NCBI RefSeq assembly: GCF_001690655.1
Contig: NZ_LZHQ01000011.1
Coordinates: forward strand, 1-64,000
Origin: Gilliamella sp. Occ3-1
GTDB lineage: Bacteria; Pseudomonadota; Gammaproteobacteria; Enterobacterales; Orbaceae
DNA length: 64,000 nucleotides
Direction: 5' to 3'
Shown piece by piece: positions 36,725 through 46,626 of this stretch. The notes beneath the pieces were generated by a model that was not told the DNA's origin, searched no databases, and saw only the letters and a program-made list of their open reading frames with translations. Numbering within the stretch: the stretch's first letter is position 1; the number at the start of each line of letters is the position of its first letter. Position numbers and translations under genes: made by a program.

Positions 36725-38626
36725 TCACTCATACGAGAATATAAATTCTCGCTTATTTAAGCTATTTTGTAAATAGTCAGTTTTTTTCCATTGAACAATA
36801 AAATCATTATTTAAAATATAATCTTTTGTTTCATCTTTATAATTTGCCTTATTTATTTTTTTTACTTTATTGATCACATCAGACCGAATATTTTTTTCCA
36901 CATATGGACAAGATGCAAAATCAAAAAATAAAATAAAATAATGTGATGAGTTGAAAAGATCTTTATTATTTGTTAAATAATCTTTAGCCAAAATAATTAA
37001 CTTCGATTTTATTTCATCATAGACATTGTTATTTTTGATGTATAATAAAAAAGTAACCCATATAAAATAAAAATCATCTTCTGATGTAGTACCTATTAAT
37101 CGTAGATAATATTGATCTAATCTATTTACATCTAGTTGATAATGGACAGGTAATAATGTTAATAAAACTAATAGATTAAGTATCTCAAGACCGTATAATT
37201 CACCTTTTGTGATAAGGAAAATATCAATAGCTTGCTTTATAAGGTCAAATATTTTTTTATAAATAACCTCTTTTATTGCTTCTTCTTTCCAAGTTGATAT
37301 TGTTGTTAATAAAAATTCAACTTGTTTTGCAATTTTATCCGTTGTTCTTACCCTAATATCCATTGCATAAAAAAAGAATAAAACATCTAAATCAACTAAA
37401 ATCCAATTTAAGTGATGTTCTTCTTTTTTATCTAATCCATTTATTTCATTTATAAGATCTGTAAATTGGTTTTCAATTGATTTAATAAGGTAATTAGAAA
37501 TTGAGCTATACAAAACATTATTTTGAAAAATGACCATTTTAATTTTAGAAATAATTTGATTTGCTTTTCTGTCTGGATAATTTATTTTATGTATTTCTCC
37601 ATTTTTTTCAGTTTTATAATTAAATAATTTATGAATAGTGTTTTTAATATTATTTTTAGTAATAGATATTTTTGTTGTAAATGGTCTAACAATATACTCT
37701 GTTTTAGCTTCATTCAGATGTAGCTTATATTTTACAAGTGCATCTGAAATTGCTAAATGAACTGCCTCTCCTACATTTAATGATCTGTAAAAAATGAAAT
37801 AATCATCAACGTACCTTCTTATTTCATAATCAATGCCATCTTCATATTTTGATTTTAATATTTTTACAATATCTATATCTATTTGTTGTAAAATTATTTC
37901 GGCAAATATTCTACAAACCTCTGGTCCAACGACTATACCATTAGTTTCTTTGTAGTTTGTATTTTGCATTAATGTATCAAAATGATGTTCAAATGAACCA
38001 TTACTTCTATTCTTTGCTAGCCTTTTGTTTTTTGTCGCCCAACCAATGCTGTGTGTATATATATTAGGAAAACACTTAGATATATCAACTTGCATCATAT
38101 GATTGAAACGTTTTTCTAATTTATGATATTCATAAGACTCGAAAAAACGATATAGAAAGGGATATTTAAGATACTTAAAATATGAACTAGCAGTTTTGGG
38201 GTCATCTTCATACATTTCAATACTATCAATTTTTTTTTGAGCCCCCATTTTGTTAACTTTTCCATAAAAGCTAGTGGCAATTTTAAATGGGTATCTAAGA
38301 GATTTATCAGACTTACTACAATAATATTCTATAATAGTTGCATATTTTTCATAAAAATCACACACATGTAATTGAGATAGTGGGTGAATAATAGATAAAA
38401 CACGAGGGCTTTTATTTTCCCCTCTAAAAACTTTATAGTTAAAAGGAATTAAGTTTTCACTAATTTTATTTTTTAAAGTTGAAACTGTCATATAATTACT
38501 TAAATTATTTTTAAGACAGTTATACATATTATAATTGTTGTACCATAAAGGAAGTTCATAAGGTAATACATCAGTTAGAAGTGTGCGATATTTATCTGAT
38601 AAATCAATTTTTATGATGTTAGGCAT
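36725..38626 (-). CDS. drt3b: Antiviral reverse transcriptase Drt3b
   Basis: A 633-residue reverse transcriptase. RT motifs are visible as motif A QVDISKCFPNIYTHS (D181), motif B TNGIVVGPEVCRIFAE (about 229-244), motif C RRYVDDYFIF (YVDD 272-275) and motif D LHLNEAKTEYIV. A long helical C-terminal region of about 300 residues has no domain I can name. The start overlaps the drt3a stop by eight bases, so the two are translationally coupled. Two unlike RT proteins, the larger second, followed by a structured RNA, is the DRT type 3 arrangement (UG3 plus UG8). The sequence is much more AT-rich than its neighbours, a sign of transfer. A retron or group II intron is unlikely: two RTs and no msr/msd or intron core. 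Confidence 0.85.
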   Translation of the reverse strand: MPNIIKIDLSDKYRTLLTDVLPYELPLWYNNYNMYNCLKNNLSNYMTVSTLKNKISENLIPFNYKVFRGENKSPRVLSIIHPLSQLHVCDFYEKYATIIEYYCSKSDKSLRYPFKIATSFYGKVNKMGAQKKIDSIEMYEDDPKTASSYFKYLKYPFLYRFFESYEYHKLEKRFNHMMQVDISKCFPNIYTHSIGWATKNKRLAKNRSNGSFEHHFDTLMQNTNYKETNGIVVGPEVCRIFAEIILQQIDIDIVKILKSKYEDGIDYEIRRYVDDYFIFYRSLNVGEAVHLAISDALVKYKLHLNEAKTEYIVRPFTTKISITKNNIKNTIHKLFNYKTEKNGEIHKINYPDRKANQIISKIKMVIFQNNVLYSSISNYLIKSIENQFTDLINEINGLDKKEEHHLNWILVDLDVLFFFYAMDIRVRTTDKIAKQVEFLLTTISTWKEEAIKEVIYKKIFDLIKQAIDIFLITKGELYGLEILNLLVLLTLLPVHYQLDVNRLDQYYLRLIGTTSEDDFYFIWVTFLLYIKNNNVYDEIKSKLIILAKDYLTNNKDLFNSSHYFILFFDFASCPYVEKNIRSDVINKVKKINKANYKDETKDYILNNDFIVQWKKTDYLQNSLNKREFIFSYE

Positions 38627-39797
38627 TTTTCCATATCCTTACTATTTGTTGTACTTTTTTTCTTGTAAAAGTAGACTTTTTTTTATTTTTTACAAAACCA
38701 TAGAAAGATTTTTTCTTCAATTCATTTTGTTGTGCAACGGTCAATCCAAACCTTTTTGAATTAATCATTTTTATATAAAAGCCATCAATTTTTTTTAATA
38801 ATTCAAAATCATCGGTTACATGACAATAACTATATGCAATCCCTCCTAAAAGAGTACCATTTTCGTGTTTTTTTATAATTCGGATCGAGGATAAATAATT
38901 AATTCTTTGCTTTAATAGATTGAAATTTTTATTTGTTTTGTAATCATTAAAGGACAAGGCAATTTTACTTTTTATTCTAGATAATTTTGAGTTAGAAATA
39001 CAAAGATTAACTGTATTTTTTTTTTTTTCTTTATATTTTGTCGAAAAGTTATATCCCAAGTAGTCAAAACAACAATTTCTTGATGGCGCAATTGCATATT
39101 TATCAGATTTTTTATTAATGTTTAACCCTATCTGATATAATTCATTTATAATGTAGCCTTCTATTGTTGATTCTTTACCACACTCAACTATTATAAAATA
39201 ATCATCAACATACCTTCTGAAATATATAACACCATCTTGGTGTTTTAACCCTTTATCAATTTTTTCTAAAAAAAGTTCAGTCAAAGTAGGAGAAATAGAT
39301 AATCCTCTAGGTAAGCCCGAAATTTTTTGTTTTTCACATATATCATGAATTGAATTTAAAAGTTGAAGACAATTAGGTGCTAAAAGCATATCAGATTCTA
39401 ATCTACTTAAAATTTTTGAAAAATTAATGGATTCATAACATTTTTCAATATCAAGTCGAATTATTTTAAAATCTTCATTGTCGGTTAATAAGCTTTTTAT
39501 TTGTAGGATTAATTTTTGCCTATCAGATTGTTTTACCTTATATATTCGTCTTAAATATTTATCCAATAGTTTGATAGATAATGTATCTTCGATAGAGGAA
39601 GCTTGAAATGTTTTTTTATTTTTATGTATATGTTCTTTAAATGGTGCAATAGAATATTTGTTAGAATTAATCTTTCTTTCTAATTCTATTAAACACTTTT
39701 CGTGTTCTGAATTATTATTCCAAAGAGACCATTTCCATACATCTCGCTTACTGATAATTTTTGATATAGCTTCAATATTAAAAGATTGTTTTAACAT
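38619..39797 (-). CDS. drt3a: Antiviral reverse transcriptase Drt3a
   Basis: A reverse transcriptase of about 392 residues. Motif A is IIRLDIEKCYESI (D116), motif B GLPRGLSISPTLTELFLE, motif C FRRYVDDYFII (YVDD 196-199) and motif D GLNINKKSDKYAI. A basic thumb/C-terminal region follows. ATG 39797 is chosen because GAGG lies seven bases upstream. The longer frame to 39824 starts with TTG inside an IS3 terminal repeat. As I recall, Drt3a uses the ncRNA template to make one strand of a dinucleotide-repeat DNA and Drt3b makes the other. The IS3 remnant begins within ten bases of the start codon, so the native promoter has been displaced. Confidence 0.85.
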   Translation of the reverse strand: MLKQSFNIEAISKIISKRDVWKWSLWNNNSEHEKCLIELERKINSNKYSIAPFKEHIHKNKKTFQASSIEDTLSIKLLDKYLRRIYKVKQSDRQKLILQIKSLLTDNEDFKIIRLDIEKCYESINFSKILSRLESDMLLAPNCLQLLNSIHDICEKQKISGLPRGLSISPTLTELFLEKIDKGLKHQDGVIYFRRYVDDYFIIVECGKESTIEGYIINELYQIGLNINKKSDKYAIAPSRNCCFDYLGYNFSTKYKEKKKNTVNLCISNSKLSRIKSKIALSFNDYKTNKNFNLLKQRINYLSSIRIIKKHENGTLLGGIAYSYCHVTDDFELLKKIDGFYIKMINSKRFGLTVAQQNELKKKSFYGFVKNKKKSTFTRKKVQQIVRIWKNA

Positions 39798-39800
39798 TAT

Positions 39801-40250
39801 ATTCCTCGCCAAAAAAGTGGACAAAAGTCACCTCTATGATATAAACAAAAATCATAGAAGACAAATATCATGGTCAAAAAATTTAGTATCGAATTCAAAC
39901 AACAATCAGTGGATTATGCGTTATCTAATGCACACCTTTCTATCAGCGAACTTGCCAACCATCTAGGTGTGGGTAAATCAACCCTAGGTAAATAGATTAG
40001 GCAACTTTCCCCAAATAAAACCAGCCGTCGAGAGTTAACAACTGAGCAACAGCGGATTATGGCATTAGAAAAAGAGATTAAAGAACTGAAAATGGCCAAT
40101 GATATACTAAAAAAGGCGCATGTGTACTTCATCAACAATCCAAGTCGGTGAAGTACGCTTATATGAAAAATCATTTAACCTGCTATCCCGTTACTAGGAT
40201 ATGCTCATTACTTGGTGTCAGTTCATCAGGTTATTATGCTTGATTAAAAT
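39801..40250 (+). pseudogene. IS3-family remnant: left end, orfA and start of orfB
   Basis: The left terminus (ATTCCTCGCCAAAAAAGTGG) resembles, inverted, the IS3 end at 7330. OrfA (39870-40151) reads MVKKFSIEFKQQSVDYA, the usual HTH_Tnp_1 start, but its conserved Trp is a TAG stop at 39993 (STLGK stop IRQ). OrfB begins near 40149 (KYAYMKNHLTCYPVTRIC) and stops at TGA, again where Trp is expected (SSSGYYA stop). Everything after about 40245 is missing. It is inactive and abuts drt3a. Confidence 0.88.
39836..39864 (-). promoter_or_regulatory. Outward promoter in IS3 end, reading into drt3a
   Basis: On the minus strand TTGTCT (39864-39859) and TATCAT (39841-39836) are spaced by 17 bases. They match sigma-70 boxes at 4/6 and 5/6 positions. 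Transcription would start about 30 bases before drt3a. The pair lies inside IS3-derived sequence, so an outward promoter of the remnant may drive the defence operon. Confidence 0.5.
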
Positions 40251-40288
40251 ATTAAAACAAATAATTATCACATTTAATCCAACCAAAC

Positions 40289-42121
40289 TTACTCCACGGT
40301 AACCGATTTTGCCAAATTACGAGGCTGATCGACATCGGTTCCTTTGATCAAAGCAACATGATACGCAAGTAACTGGGTTGGTACGGTGTAGTAAATCGGT
40401 GCGGTTAGCTCTTCAATATGGGGAAGATTGATAATATGCATGGTATCATCACTAACAAAGCCTGCATCTTCTTGAGCAAAAACATAGAGTTGACCACCAC
40501 GCGCTCGAACTTCTTCTATATTAGATTTTAATTTTTCTAGCATTTCATTGGTTGGCGCCATAACAATCACTGGCATATCTGCATCAATTAATGCAAGTGG
40601 ACCATGTTTGAGTTCACCAGCAGCATAGGCTTCAGCGTGAATATAAGATATTTCTTTGAGCTTTAGCGAAGCTTCCATAGCGATTGGATACTCATCACCT
40701 CGACCTAAGAATAGCGCATGATGTTTATCCACAAAATGACTAGCTAGTTTTTTTATTTGAGGTTCTGCTGTGAGCACTTGTTCAATGCGGTTTGGTAGGA
40801 CTTGTAGTGCATGCACAATAGCCTGCTCAGTACTTTCAGCCATATTATTTATGCGTCCTAATTTAGCAACTAGTAGCAATAAAACCGTTAATTGTGTGGT
40901 AAAGGCTTTAGTTGACGCAACACCGATTTCAACCCCCGCCTTGGTTAATAGAACTAAATCTGCTTCGCGCACGAGTGTTGAGGCAGCCACATTACAGATA
41001 GCAAGGGTGCTTAGGTAATTATTTTCTTTGGCTAATCGCAATGCAGCGAGTGTGTCAGCCGTTTCACCAGATTGTGAAAGGGTGATAAATAAGCTATTTT
41101 TGCGACGAGCTGGATTTCGATAACGGAATTCTGATGCAATCTCGACATCACAAGGAATTCCTGCTAAAGCTTCAAACCAATAACGTGCAACCATACCTGC
41201 ATTATAAGCAGTACCACAGGCAACAATTTGAACATGCTCAACCTGTTTAAGGATGGCTTTGGCTTCATCACCAAGTTCGGACAAATCAACTTTACCATGT
41301 ACCATGCGACCTTCAAGCGTATTTTTTATTGCATTAGGTTGTTCGTAGATCTCTTTTTGCATGTAATGGCTGTAGCCTGCTTTACTACCCGCATCATACT
41401 TTGCATCAGATTCTAAACATGGTCTTGCTACTTTTTGATGATTTTTGTCTAAGATTGTTACTTTTCGGTGAGTGATAAGTGCGATATCACCTTCTTCCAA
41501 ATAGATGAATTGGCGAGTGACGGGTAATAGTGCTAATTGATCGGATGCGATAAAGTTCTCTCCTACGCCACAACCTATAACTAAAGGACTGCCTGAACGT
41601 GCCGCAACCAGTATATCTGGATTGCGAGTGTCTATAATGACTGTACCGTAAGCCCCTCGTAGTTGTGGAATAGCTTTTTGTACAGCGTCAAATAAGGAAC
41701 AATCTTCTGTTGATATAATGTTATGAATTAAGTGGGCAATAACTTCAGTATCCGTTTCTGAACGAAATTGATAACCTTTGGCGATCAGCTTTTCACGTAG
41801 TGGTTCAAAATTTTCGATAATTCCATTATGCACAACGGCAATAAAACCAGATACATGTGGATGAGCATTGTGTTCAGCTGGTTCACCATGAGTTGCCCAG
41901 CGAGTATGAGCAATTCCTGTAGATCCTTCTAGTGGATGCTGTTCAATGGCATCTTTAAGTGCTTGTACTTTGCCAACACGACGAACGCGTTGTAATTCAC
42001 CTTGTGGTGAAATAATTGCCAGTCCTGCTGAGTCATAACCACGATATTCTAATCGTTTTAAACCTTCTAATAATATTTCAGCAACATCACGTTTGGCGAT
42101 AGCACCTACAATTCCACACAT
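40289..42121 (-). CDS. glmS: Glutamine-fructose-6-phosphate aminotransferase (isomerizing)
   Basis: GlmS makes glucosamine-6-P, the first step of amino-sugar and peptidoglycan precursor synthesis. The 610-residue protein starts MCGIVGA, with Cys2 as glutaminase nucleophile after Met removal. The C-terminal half has two SIS domains ([31 protein letters not shown]) and ends NLAKSVTVE. It follows glmU by three bases in the usual glmUS operon. No glmZ/GlmY sites or ribozyme were recognised. Confidence 0.97.
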   Translation of the reverse strand: MCGIVGAIAKRDVAEILLEGLKRLEYRGYDSAGLAIISPQGELQRVRRVGKVQALKDAIEQHPLEGSTGIAHTRWATHGEPAEHNAHPHVSGFIAVVHNGIIENFEPLREKLIAKGYQFRSETDTEVIAHLIHNIISTEDCSLFDAVQKAIPQLRGAYGTVIIDTRNPDILVAARSGSPLVIGCGVGENFIASDQLALLPVTRQFIYLEEGDIALITHRKVTILDKNHQKVARPCLESDAKYDAGSKAGYSHYMQKEIYEQPNAIKNTLEGRMVHGKVDLSELGDEAKAILKQVEHVQIVACGTAYNAGMVARYWFEALAGIPCDVEIASEFRYRNPARRKNSLFITLSQSGETADTLAALRLAKENNYLSTLAICNVAASTLVREADLVLLTKAGVEIGVASTKAFTTQLTVLLLLVAKLGRINNMAESTEQAIVHALQVLPNRIEQVLTAEPQIKKLASHFVDKHHALFLGRGDEYPIAMEASLKLKEISYIHAEAYAAGELKHGPLALIDADMPVIVMAPTNEMLEKLKSNIEEVRARGGQLYVFAQEDAGFVSDDTMHIINLPHIEELTAPIYYTVPTQLLAYHVALIKGTDVDQPRNLAKSVTVE

Positions 42122-42124
42122 ATC

Positions 42125-43510
42125 TTATTCCTCGTTAGTTAGCTTTGTTGGTCGTTTCCAACCAGCAAGTTGTTTTTGTTTTACTCGGCTTACGACCAAT
42201 TCGTTCTCATTCACATTATTGGTAACCGTTGTCCCTGCTGCAATAGTTGCCCCTTTACCCACTTTTACAGGTGCAATTAATTGCGTATCAGAACCGACAA
42301 ACACATCATCTTCAATAATAGTTTTAAATTTATTTGCACCGTCATAATTACAGGTGATGGTGCCTGCACCTATGTTGACGTTACTACCAATTTCGCTATC
42401 GCCAAGATAGCTTAAGTGTCCGGCTTTGCTTGCTTGGCCTAGATGTGCTTTTTTTAATTCAACAAAGTTGCCAACATGGGCTTGTTCATCAAGCTGTGAA
42501 CCAGGTCGTAGACGGGCGAAAGGTCCGATAGTGCACTGTTTAGCGATAGTTGAATCTTCAATAATGCTATACGGACTGATTGTTGAATTGTCATCAATTG
42601 AGCAATTTCTTAAGACACAGCCTGCACCAATAAATACGTTATTGCCTAGTTTGACATTTCCTTCAATAATTACATTACAATCAATCGTAACATCTTTACC
42701 ATGCGATAGTGTGCCTCGTAAGTCAAAGCGATTTGGATCAAGCAGTGTTACACCAGCTAGTAATAAATTTTGAGCTTGCAGATGTTGATATTGTCTTTCT
42801 AACATTGCCAATTGTAGGCGATTATTAACACCTTCAACTTCAAATTGTTGAACTGGGTGCGAGGTTAAGATTTTATAACCATCTTGGTAAGCAAAAGCAA
42901 TAATATCGGTTAAGTAGAACTCTTTTTGCGCATTATTATTGGTTAAACGTAGTAACCAACTTTTCAATAATTTTCCGTTAACTAGCATTATGCCAGTGTT
43001 AATTTCATTGATTTTTTGTTGTTCTGGTGTAGCATCTTTTTGTTCAATAATAGCAACAACTTTGCCATTTTTGCGTTCTATTCGACCATAACCTGTTGGA
43101 TCTTCAAGAATAACAGTTAATAAAGCGATGCCTTGCTGGGGTTTACTGGCAATTAAAGTTTGTAGTGTTTGAACCGATATAAGGGGCGTGTCGCCATATA
43201 AAATTAAGATATCTTCGTCATCTTGAATGTAAGGGATAGCTTGTTGCACAGCATGACCAGTACCTAGTTGTTCAGCTTGATATACCAGTTGCACATGTTG
43301 CTCTTTAAGCGCATCTTTAAGCTGTTGTTTGCCATGTCCATAAACAATATTGATGCGATTTGTATTAAGTTGTTGAACTGTATCAATCACATGTTGTAAC
43401 ATCGGCTTGGCGCCAATTTTATGTAAAACTTTAGGTAGGTTGGAATGCATCCGTGTGCCTTTTCCTGCCGCCAAAATAATTGCACTTAGCTTTGGTGGTG
43501 AAATTGCCAT
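42125..43510 (-). CDS. glmU: Bifunctional GlcNAc-1-P uridyltransferase/GlcN-1-P acetyltransferase
   Basis: Makes UDP-GlcNAc. The 461-residue protein has the uridyltransferase signature [18 protein letters not shown] and LYGDTPLI. The C-terminal left-handed beta-helix of hexapeptide repeats carries the acetyltransferase ([37 protein letters not shown]). Length matches E. coli (456). Confidence 0.97.
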   Translation of the reverse strand: MAISPPKLSAIILAAGKGTRMHSNLPKVLHKIGAKPMLQHVIDTVQQLNTNRINIVYGHGKQQLKDALKEQHVQLVYQAEQLGTGHAVQQAIPYIQDDEDILILYGDTPLISVQTLQTLIASKPQQGIALLTVILEDPTGYGRIERKNGKVVAIIEQKDATPEQQKINEINTGIMLVNGKLLKSWLLRLTNNNAQKEFYLTDIIAFAYQDGYKILTSHPVQQFEVEGVNNRLQLAMLERQYQHLQAQNLLLAGVTLLDPNRFDLRGTLSHGKDVTIDCNVIIEGNVKLGNNVFIGAGCVLRNCSIDDNSTISPYSIIEDSTIAKQCTIGPFARLRPGSQLDEQAHVGNFVELKKAHLGQASKAGHLSYLGDSEIGSNVNIGAGTITCNYDGANKFKTIIEDDVFVGSDTQLIAPVKVGKGATIAAGTTVTNNVNENELVVSRVKQKQLAGWKRPTKLTNEE

Positions 43511-43649
43511 AATTGGTTCCGATTTGATTGAATTAGTGTAACACTATAATCAAAATTTTTAATGAAATCATCCCCAATCTTTTAATTTTTATCATAAAAA
43601 AAGTAAAATTGATATTTACCCAAGAGTTTAACAAAAGAGGCAGCAAGTT

Positions 43650-44183
43650 ATGAATTCCGCTATAAAAGTTTTATTACTCTATACCACACATGAAAAACAG
43701 ACATTTAAGATTATGCAACGTATAAAAACACGACTTAATGGTCGATGTGATTGTGATGTTATTGAACTGTTACCTGATACTAAAATCGATTTGACGCAAT
43801 ACCAAGCAGCCTTATTGGGAAGTTCGATTCGTTATGGATTTTATAGCAAAGTGATGAAAGTATTTATCGATAAGAATTATCAGCAGTTAAATAGTATGAA
43901 GTCTGGATTTTTTGGGGTAAATATGGTTGCGAGGAAACCCAATAAAAATACACCAGAAACAAATTTATATACCAAAAAGTTTTTAGCTAAAATAGCATGG
44001 AAACCAGCTTTTATTGCTGTTTTTGCTGGCGCGCTTTATTATCCTCAATATAATTGGTTTGATCGCAATATGATCCGCTTTATTATGTGGTTAGGGAAAG
44101 GTGACACTGATGTAACAAAACCGGTTATTGAATATACAGATTGGGCAAAGGTAGATGAATTTGCTGAACAGTTTTATACTTAA
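43650..44183 (+). CDS. hemG: Menaquinone-dependent protoporphyrinogen IX dehydrogenase
   Basis: HemG oxidises protoporphyrinogen IX to protoporphyrin IX in heme synthesis, passing electrons to quinone. The 177-residue flavodoxin-like protein has VLLLYTTHEKQTFKI at the FMN site, LLGSSIRYGFYSK and GALYYPQYNWFDRNMIRFIMWLGKG split over the long-chain loop typical of HemG. Length matches E. coli (181). Its stop codon lies inside copy 2 of the 38-nt motif. A 9-bp hairpin (44216-44243) follows. Confidence 0.93.
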   Translation: MNSAIKVLLLYTTHEKQTFKIMQRIKTRLNGRCDCDVIELLPDTKIDLTQYQAALLGSSIRYGFYSKVMKVFIDKNYQQLNSMKSGFFGVNMVARKPNKNTPETNLYTKKFLAKIAWKPAFIAVFAGALYYPQYNWFDRNMIRFIMWLGKGDTDVTKPVIEYTDWAKVDEFAEQFYT

Positions 44184-44212
44184 ACGTATAGTTACCGGAA
44201 ACTTTTTTACAA
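44175..44212 (+). repeat. 38-nt dispersed motif, copy 2 (hemG end, upstream of typA)
   Basis: It matches copy 1 at all but about five positions, with core GTTACCGGAAAC and tail CTTTTTTACAA. It overlaps the last codons and stop of hemG and lies about 135 bases before typA, in the same orientation as typA. Confidence 0.75.
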
Positions 44213-44348
44213 ATAACTTGATATTTTTCTAAAGATATCAAGTGTTCAACTTCTTTTAAAGAAACTTTGTGATATAGATCAACATTTCGGCTAAAAAGGT
44301 GTACAATACTGCGCCTATAGAATCTGTCTCCTAATTGGAATTTTAATT

Positions 44349-46175
44349 GTGATTGAAAATTTAAGAAATATTGCCATTATTGCTCACGTTGACCATGGTA
44401 AAACAACATTGGTTGATAAGTTATTAAAACAGTCAGGTACGCTAGATAATCTACGGGGTGACGATAACGAACGCATCATGGACTCTAATGCTCTCGAAAA
44501 AGAGCGTGGTATTACCATTTTAGCTAAAAATACCGCTATTGATTGGAATGGTTACCGAATTAATATCGTTGATACCCCAGGACATGCTGATTTTGGTGGT
44601 GAAGTTGAACGTGTTATGTCTATGGTTGATTCTGTATTATTGCTCGTTGATGCAATGGATGGACCAATGCCTCAAACACGTTTTGTAACGCAAAAAGCAT
44701 TTGCTTATGGTTTAAAACCGATTGTGGTTATCAATAAAGTTGACCGCCCAGGTGCTCGCCCTGATTGGGTAGTTGACCAAGTATTTGATCTATTCGTTAA
44801 TTTAGGGGCAACTGATGAACAGCTAGATTTCCCTATTGTTTATGCTTCTGCATTAATGGGTATTGCGGGCTTAGATCATGAAAATATGGCTGAAGATATG
44901 ACGCCACTATTTGAAGCGATTGTTAAACATGTTGAACCACCAAAAGTGGATTTAGATGGTCCATTCCAAATGCAAATTTCTCAACTTGATTATAATAATT
45001 ATGTTGGCGTTATTGGTATTGGTCGTATTAAACGTGGTCGTGTTAAACCAAATCAACAAGTGACTATAGTTGATAGTGAAGGTAACAAACGTACAGGTAA
45101 AGTAGGGCAAGTGCTAGGTCATTTAGGGCTGCAACGTTATGAAGCTGAAGTTGCCGAAGCTGGTGATATTATTGCATTAACTGGTCTTGGTGAACTCGGT
45201 ATCTCTGACACGATTTGTGATAACAGTTGCGTTGAAGCTCTGCCGGCATTAACTGTTGATGAACCAACAGTAACTATGTTCTTTAATGTTAATAGCTCAC
45301 CATTTGCTGGTAAAGAAGGTAAATATGTAACATCTCGACAAATTCTTGAGCGTTTAAATAAAGAGCTTGTACATAATGTTGCGTTGCGCGTTGAAGAAAC
45401 TCCAGATCCAGATGCTTTTAGAGTATCGGGTCGTGGTGAATTGCATTTATCAGTACTAATTGAAAATATGCGCCGTGAAGGTTATGAGTTAGGTGTTTCT
45501 CGCCCTAAGGTTATTTTTAGAGAAATTGACGGTAAAAAACAAGAACCATTTGAACAAGTTACGCTTGATATTGAAGAACAGCATCAAGGTTCAGTAATGG
45601 AAGCCCTTGGTTTACGTAAAGGTGATCTAACAAACATGTTACCAGATGGTAAAGGTCGCGTACGTTTAGATTATGTAATTCCAAGCCGTGGACTTATCGG
45701 TTTCAGAACTGAATTTATGACTATGACTTCAGGTACAGGTTTACTTTATTCTACATTTAGTCATTATGATGATATTCGCCCAGGCGAAATTGGTCAGCGT
45801 AATAATGGCGTAATGATTTCTAACGGTACAGGTAAAGCATTGGCTTATGCGTTATATGGTTTACAAGATCGTGGTAAGTTATTCCTAGGTCATGGTGCTG
45901 AAGTATATGAAGGGCAAATCATTGGTATACATACTCGTTCAAACGATTTAACTGTTAACTGTTTAACGGGTAAAAAATTGACTAATATGCGAGCATCAGG
46001 TACCGACGAAGCAACAACACTTTCACCACCAATTAAAATGTCATTGGAACAAGCGTTAGAGTTTATCGACGATGATGAATTAGTGGAAGTAACACCGTTA
46101 TCTATTCGTCTTCGTAAACGTCATTTGACGGAAAATGACCGAAAACGTGCATTTAGAAGTGGTAACAAAGACTAA
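44349..46175 (+). CDS. typA: Ribosome-associated GTPase TypA/BipA
   Basis: A translational GTPase that helps ribosome assembly and stress or low-temperature growth. The 608 residues have G1 [15 protein letters not shown], switch [12 protein letters not shown]3 [14 protein letters not shown] and G4 NKVDR, then EF-G-like domains and the BipA C-terminal domain. GTG 44349 is used as start and matches the family N-terminus [16 protein letters not shown]. Length matches E. coli (607). Confidence 0.97.
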   Translation: MIENLRNIAIIAHVDHGKTTLVDKLLKQSGTLDNLRGDDNERIMDSNALEKERGITILAKNTAIDWNGYRINIVDTPGHADFGGEVERVMSMVDSVLLLVDAMDGPMPQTRFVTQKAFAYGLKPIVVINKVDRPGARPDWVVDQVFDLFVNLGATDEQLDFPIVYASALMGIAGLDHENMAEDMTPLFEAIVKHVEPPKVDLDGPFQMQISQLDYNNYVGVIGIGRIKRGRVKPNQQVTIVDSEGNKRTGKVGQVLGHLGLQRYEAEVAEAGDIIALTGLGELGISDTICDNSCVEALPALTVDEPTVTMFFNVNSSPFAGKEGKYVTSRQILERLNKELVHNVALRVEETPDPDAFRVSGRGELHLSVLIENMRREGYELGVSRPKVIFREIDGKKQEPFEQVTLDIEEQHQGSVMEALGLRKGDLTNMLPDGKGRVRLDYVIPSRGLIGFRTEFMTMTSGTGLLYSTFSHYDDIRPGEIGQRNNGVMISNGTGKALAYALYGLQDRGKLFLGHGAEVYEGQIIGIHTRSNDLTVNCLTGKKLTNMRASGTDEATTLSPPIKMSLEQALEFIDDDELVEVTPLSIRLRKRHLTENDRKRAFRSGNKD

Positions 46176-46202
46176 TTAATATTAGTTCTATCGTAATATG
46201 AA

Positions 46203-46224
46203 AACCTCGCTATTTAGCGAGGTT
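46203..46224. terminator. Bidirectional terminator between typA and the ferredoxin gene
   Basis: An 8-bp stem (AACCTCGC with GCGAGGTT) flanked by A-run and T-run ends both typA (plus) and the leftward fhs-ferredoxin operon. The right arm and T-run form the last codons of the ferredoxin gene, whose stop lies inside the loop. Confidence 0.88.
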
Positions 46225-46626
46225 TTTTTTGGCTTTTACTCTAGCAATGGCATCGGCGATAGACTGTTTTCGGTCGATCGATGTGCTAGTTTTGTTTGCC
46301 ATCGGTGTGACACGAGGAAACAAAATTGTTGGTGGCACTAATTGATTATGGTTTATTCGCTGTTGCTTTTTCTCAGTTAGCGCTAACTCTTCTGATTCAC
46401 TTAATACAGTGCCTAAAGTGCTTAATGTAATACAGTCTGTTGGACAGGTATTAATACAATTACTGCACGAGGTACATAACTGTGGCAAAATTGTGTGCAA
46501 CACTTGCTTACTGCCGACAATGGCATCAGTTGGGCAAACACGAATGCATTTGCCACAGCCAATACAGTTTTCTTCATCAATAAATGCTTTATATTGTTCT
46601 TGGGTTTGCATAATTACTTCTTGCAT
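46210..46626 (-). CDS. Mini-RnfB-like 2[4Fe-4S] ferredoxin
   Basis: A 138-residue soluble protein. Two 4Fe-4S motifs are [12 protein letters not shown] and [12 protein letters not shown] (about 21-63), flanked by AFIDEENC and [13 protein letters not shown], as in the ferredoxin part of RnfB/RsxB. The membrane helix and first Fe-S domain of RnfB are missing. The tail ends [17 protein letters not shown], which resembles the C-terminal repeats of RnfC. ATG overlaps the fhs stop by one base (TAATG), so it is coupled to fhs. It may carry electrons for folate or formate metabolism, but this is inference; no rnf genes are adjacent. Confidence 0.78.
   Translation of the reverse strand: MQEVIMQTQEQYKAFIDEENCIGCGKCIRVCPTDAIVGSKQVLHTILPQLCTSCSNCINTCPTDCITLSTLGTVLSESEELALTEKKQQRINHNQLVPPTILFPRVTPMANKTSTSIDRKQSIADAIARVKAKKNLAK

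Noticed and set aside
36725..39824. RT genes as a retron, diversity-generating retroelement or group II intron
   Set aside because: There are two different RTs in one operon, no msr/msd-like sequence upstream, no template/variable repeat pair, and no maturase or intron ribozyme domain. The DRT3 layout fits better.
44262..44290. CRP site upstream of typA
   Set aside because: TGTGATATAGATCAAC has only one good half-site and typA is not a typical CRP target.
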